DNA of 64,000 nucleotides, from assembly GCA_030447445.1 (NCBI GenBank), contig JAUJOW010000003.1, positions 113,698-177,697 of the forward strand. Direction: 5' to 3'. This stretch comes from Acidimicrobiales bacterium (lineage in GTDB: Bacteria > Actinomycetota > Acidimicrobiia > Acidimicrobiales > Iamiaceae). The position numbers and the translations under genes were made by a program. The notes beneath the pieces are model-generated. The model ran no database searches. It saw nothing but the letters and a program-made list of their open reading frames with translations, and had not been told where the DNA came from. Each line of letters starts with the position of its first letter. The stretch's first letter is position 1. Shown piece after piece: positions 40,017 to 48,825 of this stretch.

Positions 40017-42611
40017 ATGGGGGATGTCGTGATCTACACGACCGGGGGCCGCACCTACCGGGTCACCGGCCTGGCCGCCCGGGGCCAGGCCATCACCAGC
40101 GCATCGACGGAGATGGACGCGCTGATCTCCGACCGGGTCACCGCCGCCGAGGCCGCCCTGGCCGAGTGGCGAGGCCGGCACGGCACCGTCTTCGCCGAGC
40201 AGGCCAACGCCGTGCTCGGTCGCATGGCGTCATTGAAGCTGGCCCTCCATGCGGCGGCCAGGACCTGTGCCGCCTTCCCGGCCGCCGCCGGTGGCGACGT
40301 CGGGGCCTCCCGCTACGCCGACAGCGTCCATGTCGGCGCCCGTGTCCAGCCTCCGGCGGACGTCGTGTCGAGCAGCGCTGACCCAGCGGAGCTCCAGTCC
40401 TACGTGTCGACCGCCAGCGGCCAGGACGGGCGCTTCTCGGGGCTGGCGGCGACGGTCACCCTCGACGGGGTCAGCGCCGAGGTGTCCTTCCAGCGGCCCT
40501 TGACCGCCGGGGAGCGCCAGGACCGCCTCGACGCCGGCGTGCCCCCGCAGATCCTGGCCGGCGAGACGGCCACCCAGACCGAGCCCGTCGACCCCGCCGA
40601 GCTGATCACCCTCCCCGACGTGGACGCGCTGGTGCCACCGCTGCGGGCGGTCTCGGCCGACCTCAACGAGTTCACCACCGCCGTCGGCCAGGCCTTCCTC
40701 GCTGCCGACCAGGGGCTGCTCGCCCTCCTGGCCGACCACCCCGGCCTGGCCGGCTACCTCGTGGCCGGGGGACCGGAAGGCTGGATGAGCGGGGAAGCGG
40801 CGCTGGCCATCGTGTCGGCATACCTCGCGGAGTTCGACACCGCCGCCGAGGGCGGTGACCCCGACGGCGACGTGTCCCGCGACGACCTCGAGGCTGCCGC
40901 CGCCGACACCTCGCTCCCCCAGCACCTGCGCGACGCCGCCCAGCACCTTCTCGACAGCCCGCACCTCTTCTCCCTCGCCGCCGCCGTCGGCGACACCGGC
41001 GACGTGGTCGACGCCGAGGGCATCGCCACGTTCCTCGCCCTCAACTCGCAGCTCCGCGTGGTGCAGGACAACTTCGCCGCGCTGGACGTGGCCCACGAGG
41101 GCGGCGACGCCGACGGCCACGTCTCCGAGGAGGACCTCGAGGCGGCTGCCGCCGACACCTCGCTCCCCCAGGAGGTGCGTGACGCGGCGCGATGGCTGCT
41201 GGACCACGACCGGGCCCGCGAAGTGTTGGGTGGCTACGAGGCCACGAAGGTGCTCGCAGAGGCCGACTTCGGTCCTGGCTTCGTCACCGACGGCGGCGGT
41301 TTCGACCGCAACAGCCTCATCGGCATCCTCGTCGACGGCCAGGCCTACGGTGACGATCCCGCCGCCGCCGAGTCGTTCGTCAACAGCCTGCCCATGGCCG
41401 ACGGCGGCGGCCAGGGCCTGCCCATCTGGCTCGCCTCCGACGACGGTGTCCGGGCCCTCGCCGGCTCCGCCCTGCGGGACACGTTCGGCGACCTGACCGA
41501 CCAGCAGTCGGTGATCGCCCATCTCCCCGAGAGCACCGGGGCGGTGCGCAACGAGCTCATCACCGCCTTCTACGACATGCTGGCCCAACGGGCCGACGGC
41601 GTGTTCGCCGGTGACCTGAGCGGCGATCCCTCCCAGCCCGGGCACCCCGGCGCCAACTGGCTCGTCTACGCCCCGTGGGCGTCGAACGGCGTCCACGAGG
41701 TGATCGACGGCGACTTCTCGGCCCTCGGCTTCCACCCCAACCTCGGCCAGCGCCAGGCGGCGGCCGACGGCAACCAGTGGATCTTCAACGACATCACGAG
41801 CCGCTTCGCCGCCTTCGTCGAGCTGTACGAGGCCAACCCCAACCCCAGCCAGGCGGAGCTCGAGACGTTCTTCTCGACGAACCTCCACGACGGCGACGCC
41901 CAGATCCGTACCGGCTTCGCCGCCTACGTGTCGGCCATGGAGGAGACCGACCCGGCCGCCCGGCAGCGGCTCATGTTCCAGGGCAACACCCTCGTCGCCA
42001 CCCACGAGCAGGCGGGCGCCCAGCCCTACCTGGAGGATGTGGGGCTCGGCTACGTCCCCGACGACTGGGAGGCCGAGTTCATCGACGTGCAGATGGGCTC
42101 GCACCGGATCGAGGTCAACAAGGACCTCCCGGCGGTCGCCGGCCCGAACAACTTCGTCGACGACGTCCCCATCCTTTCCCTCGACACCGGCGGGCTCGGA
42201 CCGTCGTCGTTCTCCGCCGGCGACGTGGTCTTCAACGATTCGGGGGTCCCTGCCTCGCCGGGCACCGTCGACCTTGGCCCGATCAGCGGGATCGAGGGCT
42301 TCGACCTGTCCACCCCCACCTGGTACGAGGAGGGAGGCGAGGCCCCGAACTACGTGCCGACCTACGGGCCCGGTGGGCCGGTCAACATCCCCGAGCTACC
42401 CGATCCCGACCAGCCCGACGACTACGGCCGGCTCCCCGGCACCGCCGCGACCTCGTGGACGGACTACAACGAGCGCATGTGGTCGATCCATCGGCTCTTC
42501 GAGCAGACCCACAGCGATCCCAGCCTCTACGACACGGGCTCCATCGACTCCTCCTTCGAGCGGCTGACGTGGCTCGAAGACCAGGCCGGGGTGCGCCTCG
42601 GCTCACCGTGA
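40017..42611 (+). CDS. large WXG-type protein with EF-hand-like repeats, candidate secreted effector
   Basis: 864-residue protein without a cleavable signal peptide. Residues about 20-85 form an Ala-rich helical hairpin with W51-R-G53 in the turn, resembling WXG100/ESX substrates. Two near-identical EF-hand-like units follow (about 280-325 and 361-400: GGDPDGDVSRDDLEAAAADT and GGDADGHVSEEDLEAAAADT, each then LPxxxRDAAxxLLD), a pattern like the repeats of HrpF/NolX-type translocated proteins. The C-terminal half (NWLVYAPWASNGVHEVI, GNQWIFNDITSRFAAFVELY, THEQAGAQPYL) is a conserved-looking domain I cannot name, rich in His/Trp/Asn. The stop overlaps the following lipoprotein gene (GTGA). Secretion and toxicity are inference. 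Confidence 0.75.
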   Translation: MGDVVIYTTGGRTYRVTGLAARGQAITSASTEMDALISDRVTAAEAALAEWRGRHGTVFAEQANAVLGRMASLKLALHAAARTCAAFPAAAGGDVGASRYADSVHVGARVQPPADVVSSSADPAELQSYVSTASGQDGRFSGLAATVTLDGVSAEVSFQRPLTAGERQDRLDAGVPPQILAGETATQTEPVDPAELITLPDVDALVPPLRAVSADLNEFTTAVGQAFLAADQGLLALLADHPGLAGYLVAGGPEGWMSGEAALAIVSAYLAEFDTAAEGGDPDGDVSRDDLEAAAADTSLPQHLRDAAQHLLDSPHLFSLAAAVGDTGDVVDAEGIATFLALNSQLRVVQDNFAALDVAHEGGDADGHVSEEDLEAAAADTSLPQEVRDAARWLLDHDRAREVLGGYEATKVLAEADFGPGFVTDGGGFDRNSLIGILVDGQAYGDDPAAAESFVNSLPMADGGGQGLPIWLASDDGVRALAGSALRDTFGDLTDQQSVIAHLPESTGAVRNELITAFYDMLAQRADGVFAGDLSGDPSQPGHPGANWLVYAPWASNGVHEVIDGDFSALGFHPNLGQRQAAADGNQWIFNDITSRFAAFVELYEANPNPSQAELETFFSTNLHDGDAQIRTGFAAYVSAMEETDPAARQRLMFQGNTLVATHEQAGAQPYLEDVGLGYVPDDWEAEFIDVQMGSHRIEVNKDLPAVAGPNNFVDDVPILSLDTGGLGPSSFSAGDVVFNDSGVPASPGTVDLGPISGIEGFDLSTPTWYEEGGEAPNYVPTYGPGGPVNIPELPDPDQPDDYGRLPGTAATSWTDYNERMWSIHRLFEQTHSDPSLYDTGSIDSSFERLTWLEDQAGVRLGSP

Positions 42612-43129
42612 CGATGTCGACGACGAGGACGAGGCCGGTGGTCGTCGCCGTCGTCCGAGCGGTGCTCGGTACGGTGCTGGCGATGGTGGCCTCGGGGTGC
42701 GGGGACGAGGGGGGAACCCGGTCGACGGTCACGGACGCGCTCGAGGCCGTCTTCGCCGCCGCCGAGGTGGACGAGAACCAGGTCTACCTCGACGCCTACG
42801 CCCGGCACTCAGCGCGGAACGCCTGCGCCGACCGACCGGCCGACGACCAGTGGTACGGCAAGCGCACGGCCAGGGTGCGAGGTGGCCTCGTCACCCAGCA
42901 CCGCATGGTCGAGTCGGCGCTCGACCACTTCGCCGCCGAGGGGTTCCGCGTCGAGCGGTACCGGCCCACGTCGGGGGTGGACCGTCCCGCCGTCCGCGCT
43001 GTCTCTGACGAGGTGGTCGTCACCATGTACGTCCAGGCCGACGGCACCACCTTCGCCGCCGCCTACGCCGGTCCCTGCGCCGAGCGGATCGGCCGGTTCT
43101 CCTCCCGTATGTACGAACCCGCCGGGTAG
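42608..43129 (+). CDS. small lipoprotein coupled to the WXG/EF-hand protein
   Basis: 173-residue predicted lipoprotein: hydrophobic stretch VVVAVVRAVLGTVLAMVASGC with a lipobox ending at Cys33, followed by an acidic, Ala-rich soluble domain with two further cysteines (NACADR, AGPCAER) that could pair. I do not recognise the family. GTG 42608 overlaps the stop of the large upstream gene, so the two are made together. Position and surface localisation would fit an immunity protein or a binding partner of the upstream protein, but nothing in the sequence proves it. Confidence 0.7.
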   Translation: MTMSTTRTRPVVVAVVRAVLGTVLAMVASGCGDEGGTRSTVTDALEAVFAAAEVDENQVYLDAYARHSARNACADRPADDQWYGKRTARVRGGLVTQHRMVESALDHFAAEGFRVERYRPTSGVDRPAVRAVSDEVVVTMYVQADGTTFAAAYAGPCAERIGRFSSRMYEPAG

Positions 43130-43160
43130 GGGCTCGGATCGATCACCCGGCCCCGCCACC

Positions 43161-43166
43161 TATCGT
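43161..43166 (+). promoter_or_regulatory. -10 element of the Fur-family gene, leaderless type
   Basis: TATCGT ends 6 nt before GTG 43173, the spacing used by other leaderless genes here, which favours GTG 43173 over GTG 43170. No Fur-box-like dyad is visible. Confidence 0.35.
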
Positions 43167-43172
43167 GGCGTG

Positions 43173-43601
43173 GTGGCGCCCGACCCCCGACTCGAGGTCC
43201 TGCTCGACCGGGTGCGGGCCCAGGGCGGCCGCATCACCGCCGCCCGCCGAGCCGTGCTCGGGGTGTTGCTGGCCACCCACCCGGAGCACCTCACCGTCGA
43301 GGAGCTGGCCGGCCGGGTGAGGGCCGGCCACCCCGACGTGCACCTGTCGACGGTGTACCGCACCCTCGACGCCATGGAGGAGGCCGGCCTGCTCACCCAC
43401 GTGCACCTCGGCCACACCCCTTCGACGTACCACCTGGCCGACGTCCCGCACCACCACGCCGTGTGCGACGGGTGCGGCGCCGTCATCCACCTGCCCGCCG
43501 ACCTGTTCGACGACCTGGCCCGGCGCCTGTCGGCCGACCACGGCTACACCCTCGGCGCCCACCACTTCGCCCTGGCCGGGCGCTGCGCCGACTGCCGCTG
43601 A
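43173..43601 (+). CDS. Fur-family metal-responsive regulator
   Basis: 142-residue winged-helix regulator of the Fur/Zur/PerR group. The DNA-binding part has GGRITAARRAVLGVLLATHPEHLTVEELA and HLSTVYRTLDAMEEAGLL; the metal/dimer part has YHLADVPHHHAVCDGCGAVIHLP and a final CADC, giving the two CxxC structural-zinc pairs. The HHHAVCDGCG signature fits Zur or Fur; which metal is sensed cannot be decided. It stands alone, and the Zn/Mn importer at 24029-26678 is a possible target. Confidence 0.9.
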   Translation: MAPDPRLEVLLDRVRAQGGRITAARRAVLGVLLATHPEHLTVEELAGRVRAGHPDVHLSTVYRTLDAMEEAGLLTHVHLGHTPSTYHLADVPHHHAVCDGCGAVIHLPADLFDDLARRLSADHGYTLGAHHFALAGRCADCR

Positions 43602-43712
43602 GAGGCCGAGCCGATAGGCGAGGCCTCCATCAAGTACGGCGCGTGTTGCGGCGAAGCCGCACCGGTTTCGGAGACATGACGTGACCTATCCGCGCAACCT
43701 CTGAGCAGTCGA

Positions 43713-44993
43713 TCAGCGGATCTCGGTGATGCCCCGCATGTAGGGGTGCAGGGGCTCGGGCACGGCCACCGAGCCGTCGGGACGGCGGTGGGTCTCGAGG
43801 ATGGCCGCCCACACGCGGGGCACGGCCAGGGCCGACCCGTTGAGGGTGTGCACAACCTCCGTGCCCTTGCCGCCGGCCGGCCGGTACCGCACGTCGGCCC
43901 GCCGAGCCTGGTAGTCGGCGAACCACGACACCGAGGAGACCTCCAGCCAGCGGTCACAGCCGGGGGCGTAGACCTCGACGTCGAGGGAGCGATGGTGGCT
44001 CTGGCCGAGGTCGCCGGCGCAGATCTCCACCACGCGATGGGCCAGGCCGAGCAGGTCGATCAGCCCGACGGCCCGGGCCAGCAGGTCCTCGAGCAGCGCC
44101 GGGGACTGCTCGGGGGTGGCGTAGGCGAAGATCTCGACCTTGTCGAACTCGTGGCTGCGCAACATTCCCCGCGTGTCCCTGCCCGCCGCCCCCGCCTCCC
44201 GCCGGTAGCAAGGGGTGCAGGCCATGAGCCGCATGGGCAGCGCCGCCTCGTCCAGGATCTCCCCGCGGGCGACCGAGGTGAGGGGCACCTCGGCGGTGGG
44301 CACGCACCAGAGGTCGTCACGCTCGATGTGGTAGGCGTCATCGGCGAACTTGGGCAGCTGACCGGTGGCGGTGAGGGTGGCGGAGGTGACGAGAGTGGGT
44401 GGGCGCACCTCCTCGAAGGCATCGGCGTTGCGGTCGAGAGCGAGCTGGCACAGGGCCCGGGCCATGGTGGCCCCGGCTCCTCGCTGCATGGTGAACATCG
44501 ACCCGGCGATCTTGGCCGCCCGGCCGTTGTCCAGGATGCCGAGGGCCTCGCCCACCTCCCAGTGGGGGACCCGCTGGTGTGCGCCGTAGCCGTCGGGGTC
44601 GTAGCCGACCACCTCGACCACGGGGTTGTCGGCCTCGCCGTCGCCGTCGGGGACCTCCGGGTGGGGCAGGTTCGGGATCCGCAACAACAAGCTCCGGATC
44701 TCTTCGCCGACGGTGGCCGCCTCTTCGGCCAGCCGCTTCTCGGTGCGGCCGAGGCATCGGCTCTCCTCCTGGGGAGCAGCGGCCTCCTCGGCCCTGCCCT
44801 CGCGGTTCAGGGTGGCGACCTCCTTCGAGAGCGCCCGCACCCGGCTCCGGGCCTCGTCACGATCGACGAAGAGGCGGCGCTGGCGGGCGTCGAGCTCGTG
44901 CACCCGATCGAGCTCGGCGGCGCTCTCGCCGCGGCGGGCCAGCGCGTCCCGGACCGCGTCGAGATCGCTGCGGATGCGGCGGATGTCGAGCAC
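43713..44993 (-). CDS. serS: seryl-tRNA synthetase
   Basis: 426-residue class II aminoacyl-tRNA synthetase. The N-terminal long coiled-coil arm (about 30-105, ELDARQRRLFVDRDEARSRVRAL) binds tRNA-Ser. Class II motif 2 is seen in PCYRREAGAAGRDTRGMLRSHEFDKVE and motif 3 in LNGSALAVPRVWAAILETHR; VPTAEVPLT is the family segment near 260-270. GTG 44993 has TACGGT 6 nt upstream on the minus strand, so it appears leaderless, and no T-box leader is present. It is divergent from the ABC ATPase gene at 45073. Confidence 0.96.
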   Translation of the reverse strand: MLDIRRIRSDLDAVRDALARRGESAAELDRVHELDARQRRLFVDRDEARSRVRALSKEVATLNREGRAEEAAAPQEESRCLGRTEKRLAEEAATVGEEIRSLLLRIPNLPHPEVPDGDGEADNPVVEVVGYDPDGYGAHQRVPHWEVGEALGILDNGRAAKIAGSMFTMQRGAGATMARALCQLALDRNADAFEEVRPPTLVTSATLTATGQLPKFADDAYHIERDDLWCVPTAEVPLTSVARGEILDEAALPMRLMACTPCYRREAGAAGRDTRGMLRSHEFDKVEIFAYATPEQSPALLEDLLARAVGLIDLLGLAHRVVEICAGDLGQSHHRSLDVEVYAPGCDRWLEVSSVSWFADYQARRADVRYRPAGGKGTEVVHTLNGSALAVPRVWAAILETHRRPDGSVAVPEPLHPYMRGITEIR

Positions 44994-44999
44994 CGGGGC

Positions 45000-45065
45000 A
45001 CCGTAGCCCCGAGCACTTCCATGCCCTGCGCCCCATTTCCACGCACCTCCGACCGCCGCTAGGTT
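45000..45065. promoter_or_regulatory. divergent leaderless -10 elements of serS and the ABC transporter
   Basis: TACGGT (45005-45000, minus strand) is 6 nt before the serS GTG, and TAGGTT (45060-45065, plus strand) is 7 nt before the ABC ATPase GTG. Neither gene has a Shine-Dalgarno sequence. Confidence 0.45.
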
Positions 45066-45072
45066 CCAACGG

Positions 45073-46092
45073 GTGCCCGTGATCGAGGTCGACGACCTCA
45101 CCGTCCGATACCGCTCCGTGACGGCGGTGGACGGTGTCTCGTTCAGCGCCGACGCCGGCGAGGTCGTCGCCCTGCTCGGCCCCAACGGGGCGGGCAAGAC
45201 GTCGACGCTCGAGACCCTCGAGGGCTACCGCCGACCCAGCGGGGGCACGGTCCGGGTGCTCGGCCTCGACCCGGTGGCCGACCACGACCGGCTCACCCCC
45301 CGCATGGGCGTGATGCTGCAGTCGGGCGGGGTGTACCCCGGGGTCAGGCCGCTCGAGATGCTCGAGCTGCTGGCCTCGGTCCACGACCGGACCGAGGACC
45401 CCTCCGCCCTCCTGGAGCGGGTGGGCCTCACCCACCGGCGAGGCACGACCTGGCGGAGGTTGTCCGGCGGCGAGCAGCAGCGGCTGTCGCTGGCCATGGC
45501 CCTGGTGGGCCGGCCGGCGGTGGCCTTCCTCGACGAGCCGAGCGCCGGGATCGACCCGTCGGGCCGCCAGCTCATCCGCCAGATCGTGCGGGAGCTGCGC
45601 ACCGCCGGCGTCTGCGTGATGGTGACCACCCACGACCTCGGCGAGGCCGAGAAGGTGGCCGACCGGGTGGTGATCGTCGACCGGGGCCGGGTGGTGGCCG
45701 ACGGCACACCGTCGGAGCTCATGGAGTGCCCGGGCAGCGAGGAGATCCGCTTCGGCGCCCCGCCCGGACTCGACACCGCCGCCCTGGGCAAGGCGCTGAC
45801 GGCGGCGGTGGAGGAGGTCACCCCCGGCGAGTACCTCGTGCTGGCCGAGGCCACCCCCACCAACGTGGCCACGCTCACCGCCTGGCTGGCCGAGCGGGAG
45901 ATGCCCTTGGCCGACCTGCGGGCCGGTCGGCAGCGGCTCGAGGACGTGTTCCTGCGCCTCACCGCCATCACCGGTGAGATACCGGTGGTCTCGATCGGCG
46001 ACGGCTCGACCCCCCGGGGCAGCCCGCGTCAGAGCGGACGGCCGGAGCGCGGACGGCGGGAGAGCGGCCGAGGCGGCCAGGGAGCGGCGTGA
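45073..46092 (+). CDS. ABC-2 type exporter, ATP-binding protein
   Basis: 339-residue ATPase. Walker A is GPNGAGKTS (residues 37-45), the Q-loop is in MGVMLQSGGVYPGVRP, the signature is LSGGEQQR and Walker B is VAFLDEPSAGIDPSG. About 100 residues follow the nucleotide-binding domain and the end is a Gly/Arg-rich tail. The position beside the cytochrome oxidase block, with a permease downstream, resembles actinobacterial DrrA-like transporter genes often found near ctaA/ctaB. The substrate is unknown. GTG 45073 is leaderless. Confidence 0.9.
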   Translation: MPVIEVDDLTVRYRSVTAVDGVSFSADAGEVVALLGPNGAGKTSTLETLEGYRRPSGGTVRVLGLDPVADHDRLTPRMGVMLQSGGVYPGVRPLEMLELLASVHDRTEDPSALLERVGLTHRRGTTWRRLSGGEQQRLSLAMALVGRPAVAFLDEPSAGIDPSGRQLIRQIVRELRTAGVCVMVTTHDLGEAEKVADRVVIVDRGRVVADGTPSELMECPGSEEIRFGAPPGLDTAALGKALTAAVEEVTPGEYLVLAEATPTNVATLTAWLAEREMPLADLRAGRQRLEDVFLRLTAITGEIPVVSIGDGSTPRGSPRQSGRPERGRRESGRGGQGAA

Positions 46093-46829
46093 CGGCGCTG
46101 CGGCGCGTGCTGGCCCAGACCCGCATCGAGCTGGTGCTCACGCTGCGCCGTGGCGAGTCGGTGCTGCTCACCTTCCTCATCCCGGTGGTCGTCCTCGGGT
46201 TCTTCTCGATGGTCGACGTCCTCCCCACCCCGCCCGGAACCGAGGAGCCGGTCGACTTCCTGTTCCCCGGCGTCCTCGCCCTGGCCGTCATGTCCACGGC
46301 CATGGTGAGCCTGGCCATCGCCACCGGCTTCGAACGCCAGATGGGCGTCCTCAAGCGGCTCGGGGCCACGCCCCTCACCCGTCCGCAGCTCCTCGCTGCC
46401 AAGACCCTGGCCATCGCCGTGATCGAGGTGCTCCAGGTGGCGGTGCTGCTGGTGGAGGCCCTGGCCCTCGGCTGGCGGGCCGACCACGGCTTCGCGTCGG
46501 CCCTCGCCGCCATGGCCCTCGCCACCATCGCCTTCGCCGGGTTGGGGATGCTCATGGCCGGCACCCTGCCGGCGCTCACCACCCTGGCCGCCGCCAACGG
46601 CCTCTACCTCGTGCTGGTGCTCCTCGGCGGCATGATCGTGCCCCTGGCCGAGCTCCCCGCCGCGCTCGAGACCGTCGCCCGCGCCCTGCCCGCCGGGTCG
46701 CTCTCCGAGCTCGTCCACGCCGCCCTCGACGATGGCTCGGCGTCACCATCGGGTGGAGCCTGGCTCGTGCTCGGCGCCTGGGCCGCCGCCGCTCCTGCGC
46801 TGGCGGCCTGGCGCTTCCGCTGGGAGTGA
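46089..46829 (+). CDS. ABC-2 type exporter, permease
   Basis: 246-residue six-helix permease coupled to the ATPase upstream by a 4-nt GTGA overlap. The segment FERQMGVLKRLGATPLTRPQLLAAK is the typical ABC-2 coupling helix region and LLGGMIVPLAELPAALETVARALPAGSLSEL is the conserved C-terminal signature of DrrB-like permeases. The stop lies 9 nt before a long inverted repeat. Confidence 0.9.
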   Translation: MTALRRVLAQTRIELVLTLRRGESVLLTFLIPVVVLGFFSMVDVLPTPPGTEEPVDFLFPGVLALAVMSTAMVSLAIATGFERQMGVLKRLGATPLTRPQLLAAKTLAIAVIEVLQVAVLLVEALALGWRADHGFASALAAMALATIAFAGLGMLMAGTLPALTTLAAANGLYLVLVLLGGMIVPLAELPAALETVARALPAGSLSELVHAALDDGSASPSGGAWLVLGAWAAAAPALAAWRFRWE

Positions 46830-46838
46830 CGCCCACTG

Positions 46839-46890
46839 CGGTTCTCGGGACTTAGGGACGGCGATGACCGTGCCCATGTCCCGAGAACCG
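46839..46890. terminator. 13-bp perfect inverted repeat between convergent genes, likely bidirectional terminator
   Basis: CGGTTCTCGGGAC (46839-46851) and its exact complement GTCCCGAGAACCG (46878-46890) flank a 26-nt loop that itself can pair (GGGACGG with CCGTGCCC, one bulge). It fills the space between the stops of the ABC permease (46829) and ctaG (46892). There is no T-run, so termination is inferred from its position. The form is also that of a small palindromic repeat element. Confidence 0.55.
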
Positions 46891-46891
46891 A

Positions 46892-47809
46892 TCAGGTGGG
46901 GTGGTCGGGGGCCGGCTCGGGAGCCGGGTCGCTGGCCGCGAACTCGGCTTCCACCTGCTGCCAGGTGAGCACGTCGCGCTCGGCCACCCGTCGGCCCTGG
47001 TGCTGGGCCCGCTCGTGGCGGCCGGCCCACACGAAGAACAGGCCGGTGATGATGGCCCACAGGTAGGAGCCGCCGGCCAGCTTCATGATGAGCCCGGCGG
47101 CCTGCTGGTCGTCCTGGACGGTCAGCCCCCAGACCCGCACGGGGATGTCGTAGGCGGCATAGACGGCGTTGTCGGCGAAGGTCAGCCAGGCGCCCGGCAC
47201 GGTGGGGACCACCGACATCAGGAACAGGTAGATCATCTGCGCCGGCAGGGTCATCCGCCACTCCTCGATAGGACCGCAGACCGGGGTCCACATCATCACG
47301 GCGGCGAAGACCACGGCCACGTGGACCGCGTAGTGCAGCGGCCCGTTGGCCACCGAGGCGTTGACCAGCGCCGGCCAGTGCACGGCGATGACGGCGGCGT
47401 TGAAGGCCACGCCGGCGACGACCGGGCGGGCGCACCAGCCGATGGCTCGCCGCACCCGACCGTCGCCGAGGACCAGGTCGGCCAGCCAGCGGGGGGTGGC
47501 CAGCAGGAACAGCGGCGGCATGACGAGGGTGAGCAGGAGGTGCTGGGCCATGTGCACCGAGTACAGGTACTCCTCGCCGATGTCGTGCATCGGCCAATCC
47601 GAGGCCACGGCCAGCACGACCACACCGGCGGCGAAGGCACCCACCTGGCGGGGCCGCAGCGCCCGCTGCCCGGCCGGCACCACCTTCGGCCCGATCACCA
47701 GGGCGGCGTAGGCGTAGAGGACGACGAGCGCGGCCACGAGCACCCACACCTCGGGGTGGGGCTGCCACCGCCAGACGTCGGGGTCGGCAGCGGCGGCGAG
47801 GGCTCTCAT
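46892..47809 (-). CDS. ctaG: cytochrome c oxidase assembly protein, CtaG (caa3 type)
   Basis: 305-residue multi-pass protein of the Bacillus CtaG family, needed to assemble caa3 oxidase and linked to copper delivery. Family landmarks are WPMHDIGEEYLYSVHMAQHLLLTLVMPPLFLLATP near residues 92-125 and the later VHWPALVN, PVCGPIEEWRM and WLTFADN. Seven hydrophobic helices are visible. The acidic/Pro tail (APEPAPDHP) is soluble. It is the last gene of the minus-strand oxidase run, 12 nt after the subunit IV stop. Confidence 0.9.
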   Translation of the reverse strand: MRALAAAADPDVWRWQPHPEVWVLVAALVVLYAYAALVIGPKVVPAGQRALRPRQVGAFAAGVVVLAVASDWPMHDIGEEYLYSVHMAQHLLLTLVMPPLFLLATPRWLADLVLGDGRVRRAIGWCARPVVAGVAFNAAVIAVHWPALVNASVANGPLHYAVHVAVVFAAVMMWTPVCGPIEEWRMTLPAQMIYLFLMSVVPTVPGAWLTFADNAVYAAYDIPVRVWGLTVQDDQQAAGLIMKLAGGSYLWAIITGLFFVWAGRHERAQHQGRRVAERDVLTWQQVEAEFAASDPAPEPAPDHPT

Positions 47810-47821
47810 CGGACGGCCGGC

Positions 47822-48154
47822 TCAGAAGACGCGGAAGGTCAACAGGGCGGCGACGTACACGCTGACGGCGAGGAGCAGGCCCGAGTAGAAGACCCGGGTC
47901 AGCACCTTGGAGTCGAACTTCAGGTGCATGAAGTGGAGGGCGACCATCACGAACTTGATGGCCATGACGAGGAGCAGGCCACCGACCTCCACGAGGGTGG
48001 GAGCACCGAGGTAGGACAGGGCCACCTCGATGGCGGTGAGCACGGCCAGGATGATGGCGATGCGCACGTAGTAGGAGTCGGGGGGGTGGTGGTGCTCGGT
48101 GCCGTCGGCCCGCTCGTGGTCGCCGGTGGCGGTGAGGGCGGTGTCGGTGGCCAT
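47822..48154 (-). CDS. ctaF: cytochrome c oxidase subunit IV (CtaF, caa3 type)
   Basis: 110-residue small membrane subunit with three helices: RIAIILAVLTAIEVALSYLG, VEVGGLLLVMAIKFVMVALHFMHLKFD and LLLAVSVYVAALLTFRVF. The KFVMVALHFMHLKFD segment is the hallmark of the CtaF/CyoD-type fourth subunit. ATG 48154 lies 5 nt after the subunit III stop. The N-terminal 30 residues are His-rich (EHHHPP) and face the cytoplasm. Confidence 0.9.
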   Translation of the reverse strand: MATDTALTATGDHERADGTEHHHPPDSYYVRIAIILAVLTAIEVALSYLGAPTLVEVGGLLLVMAIKFVMVALHFMHLKFDSKVLTRVFYSGLLLAVSVYVAALLTFRVF

Positions 48155-48159
48155 GGTGC

Positions 48160-48819
48160 CTACTTGATCAGGTAGACGACGGTGAAGATCACGATCCACA
48201 CCACGTCCACGAAGTGCCAGTACAAGCCGATGATCTCGATCGACTCGCTGCCGGTCGGGATCCGCCCCCGGGCCGACAGCGTGAACGCCGATATCAACAT
48301 CACGATGCCGATCGACACGTGCACCCCGTGGAAGCCGGTGAGGGCGTAGAAGGCGCTCGACGCCGTGTTGGTGGTGAAGCCCATGCCCTCCTTGACGAAG
48401 AGCTGGAACTCGTAGACCTGCCCGGAGATGAAGATGCCGCCGAGCAGGGCCGTGGCCAGCAGCCAGGTGCGGAGCTTGCGGTGGTCGCCGCGGCCGATGG
48501 CGGCGACGGCCAGCACCATCGTGAGCGAGCTCATCAGCAGGACGAAGGAGCTGATCGACGTGAACGGGATGTCGTAGAGGTCGCTGGGCAGCGGGCCACC
48601 GGCCTCGTTGTTCTCCTTGTAGAGCATGAACGTGGAGATCAGGCCGCCGAACAGGAGGCACTCCGAGCCGAGGAACACCCACATGGCCAGCTTCTCGTTG
48701 GAGATGCCGGTGTTGGTGACGTGGCCGTGGCTGTCCTCGATCATGGCCGAGGACGGCGCCGTGGTGAGCGCCTCCTTGGCGGCGCGCTCCTCGGCGGTCA
48801 CTGCGCTGATGTCGGTCAA
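48160..48819 (-). CDS. ctaE: cytochrome c oxidase subunit III
   Basis: 219-residue subunit III with five to six helices. Landmarks are KLAMWVFLGSECLLFGGLISTFMLY, SGQVYEFQLFVKEG, ALTGFHGVHVSIG and the C-terminal GLYWHFVDVVWIVIFTVVYLIK, where the family's conserved Glu and His lie. The start is probably TTG 48819, 6 nt after the ctaD stop. Unlike the III-like protein at 53036, all family signature residues are intact. Confidence 0.93.
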   Translation of the reverse strand: MTDISAVTAEERAAKEALTTAPSSAMIEDSHGHVTNTGISNEKLAMWVFLGSECLLFGGLISTFMLYKENNEAGGPLPSDLYDIPFTSISSFVLLMSSLTMVLAVAAIGRGDHRKLRTWLLATALLGGIFISGQVYEFQLFVKEGMGFTTNTASSAFYALTGFHGVHVSIGIVMLISAFTLSARGRIPTGSESIEIIGLYWHFVDVVWIVIFTVVYLIK

Positions 48820-48825
48820 CGGGCA

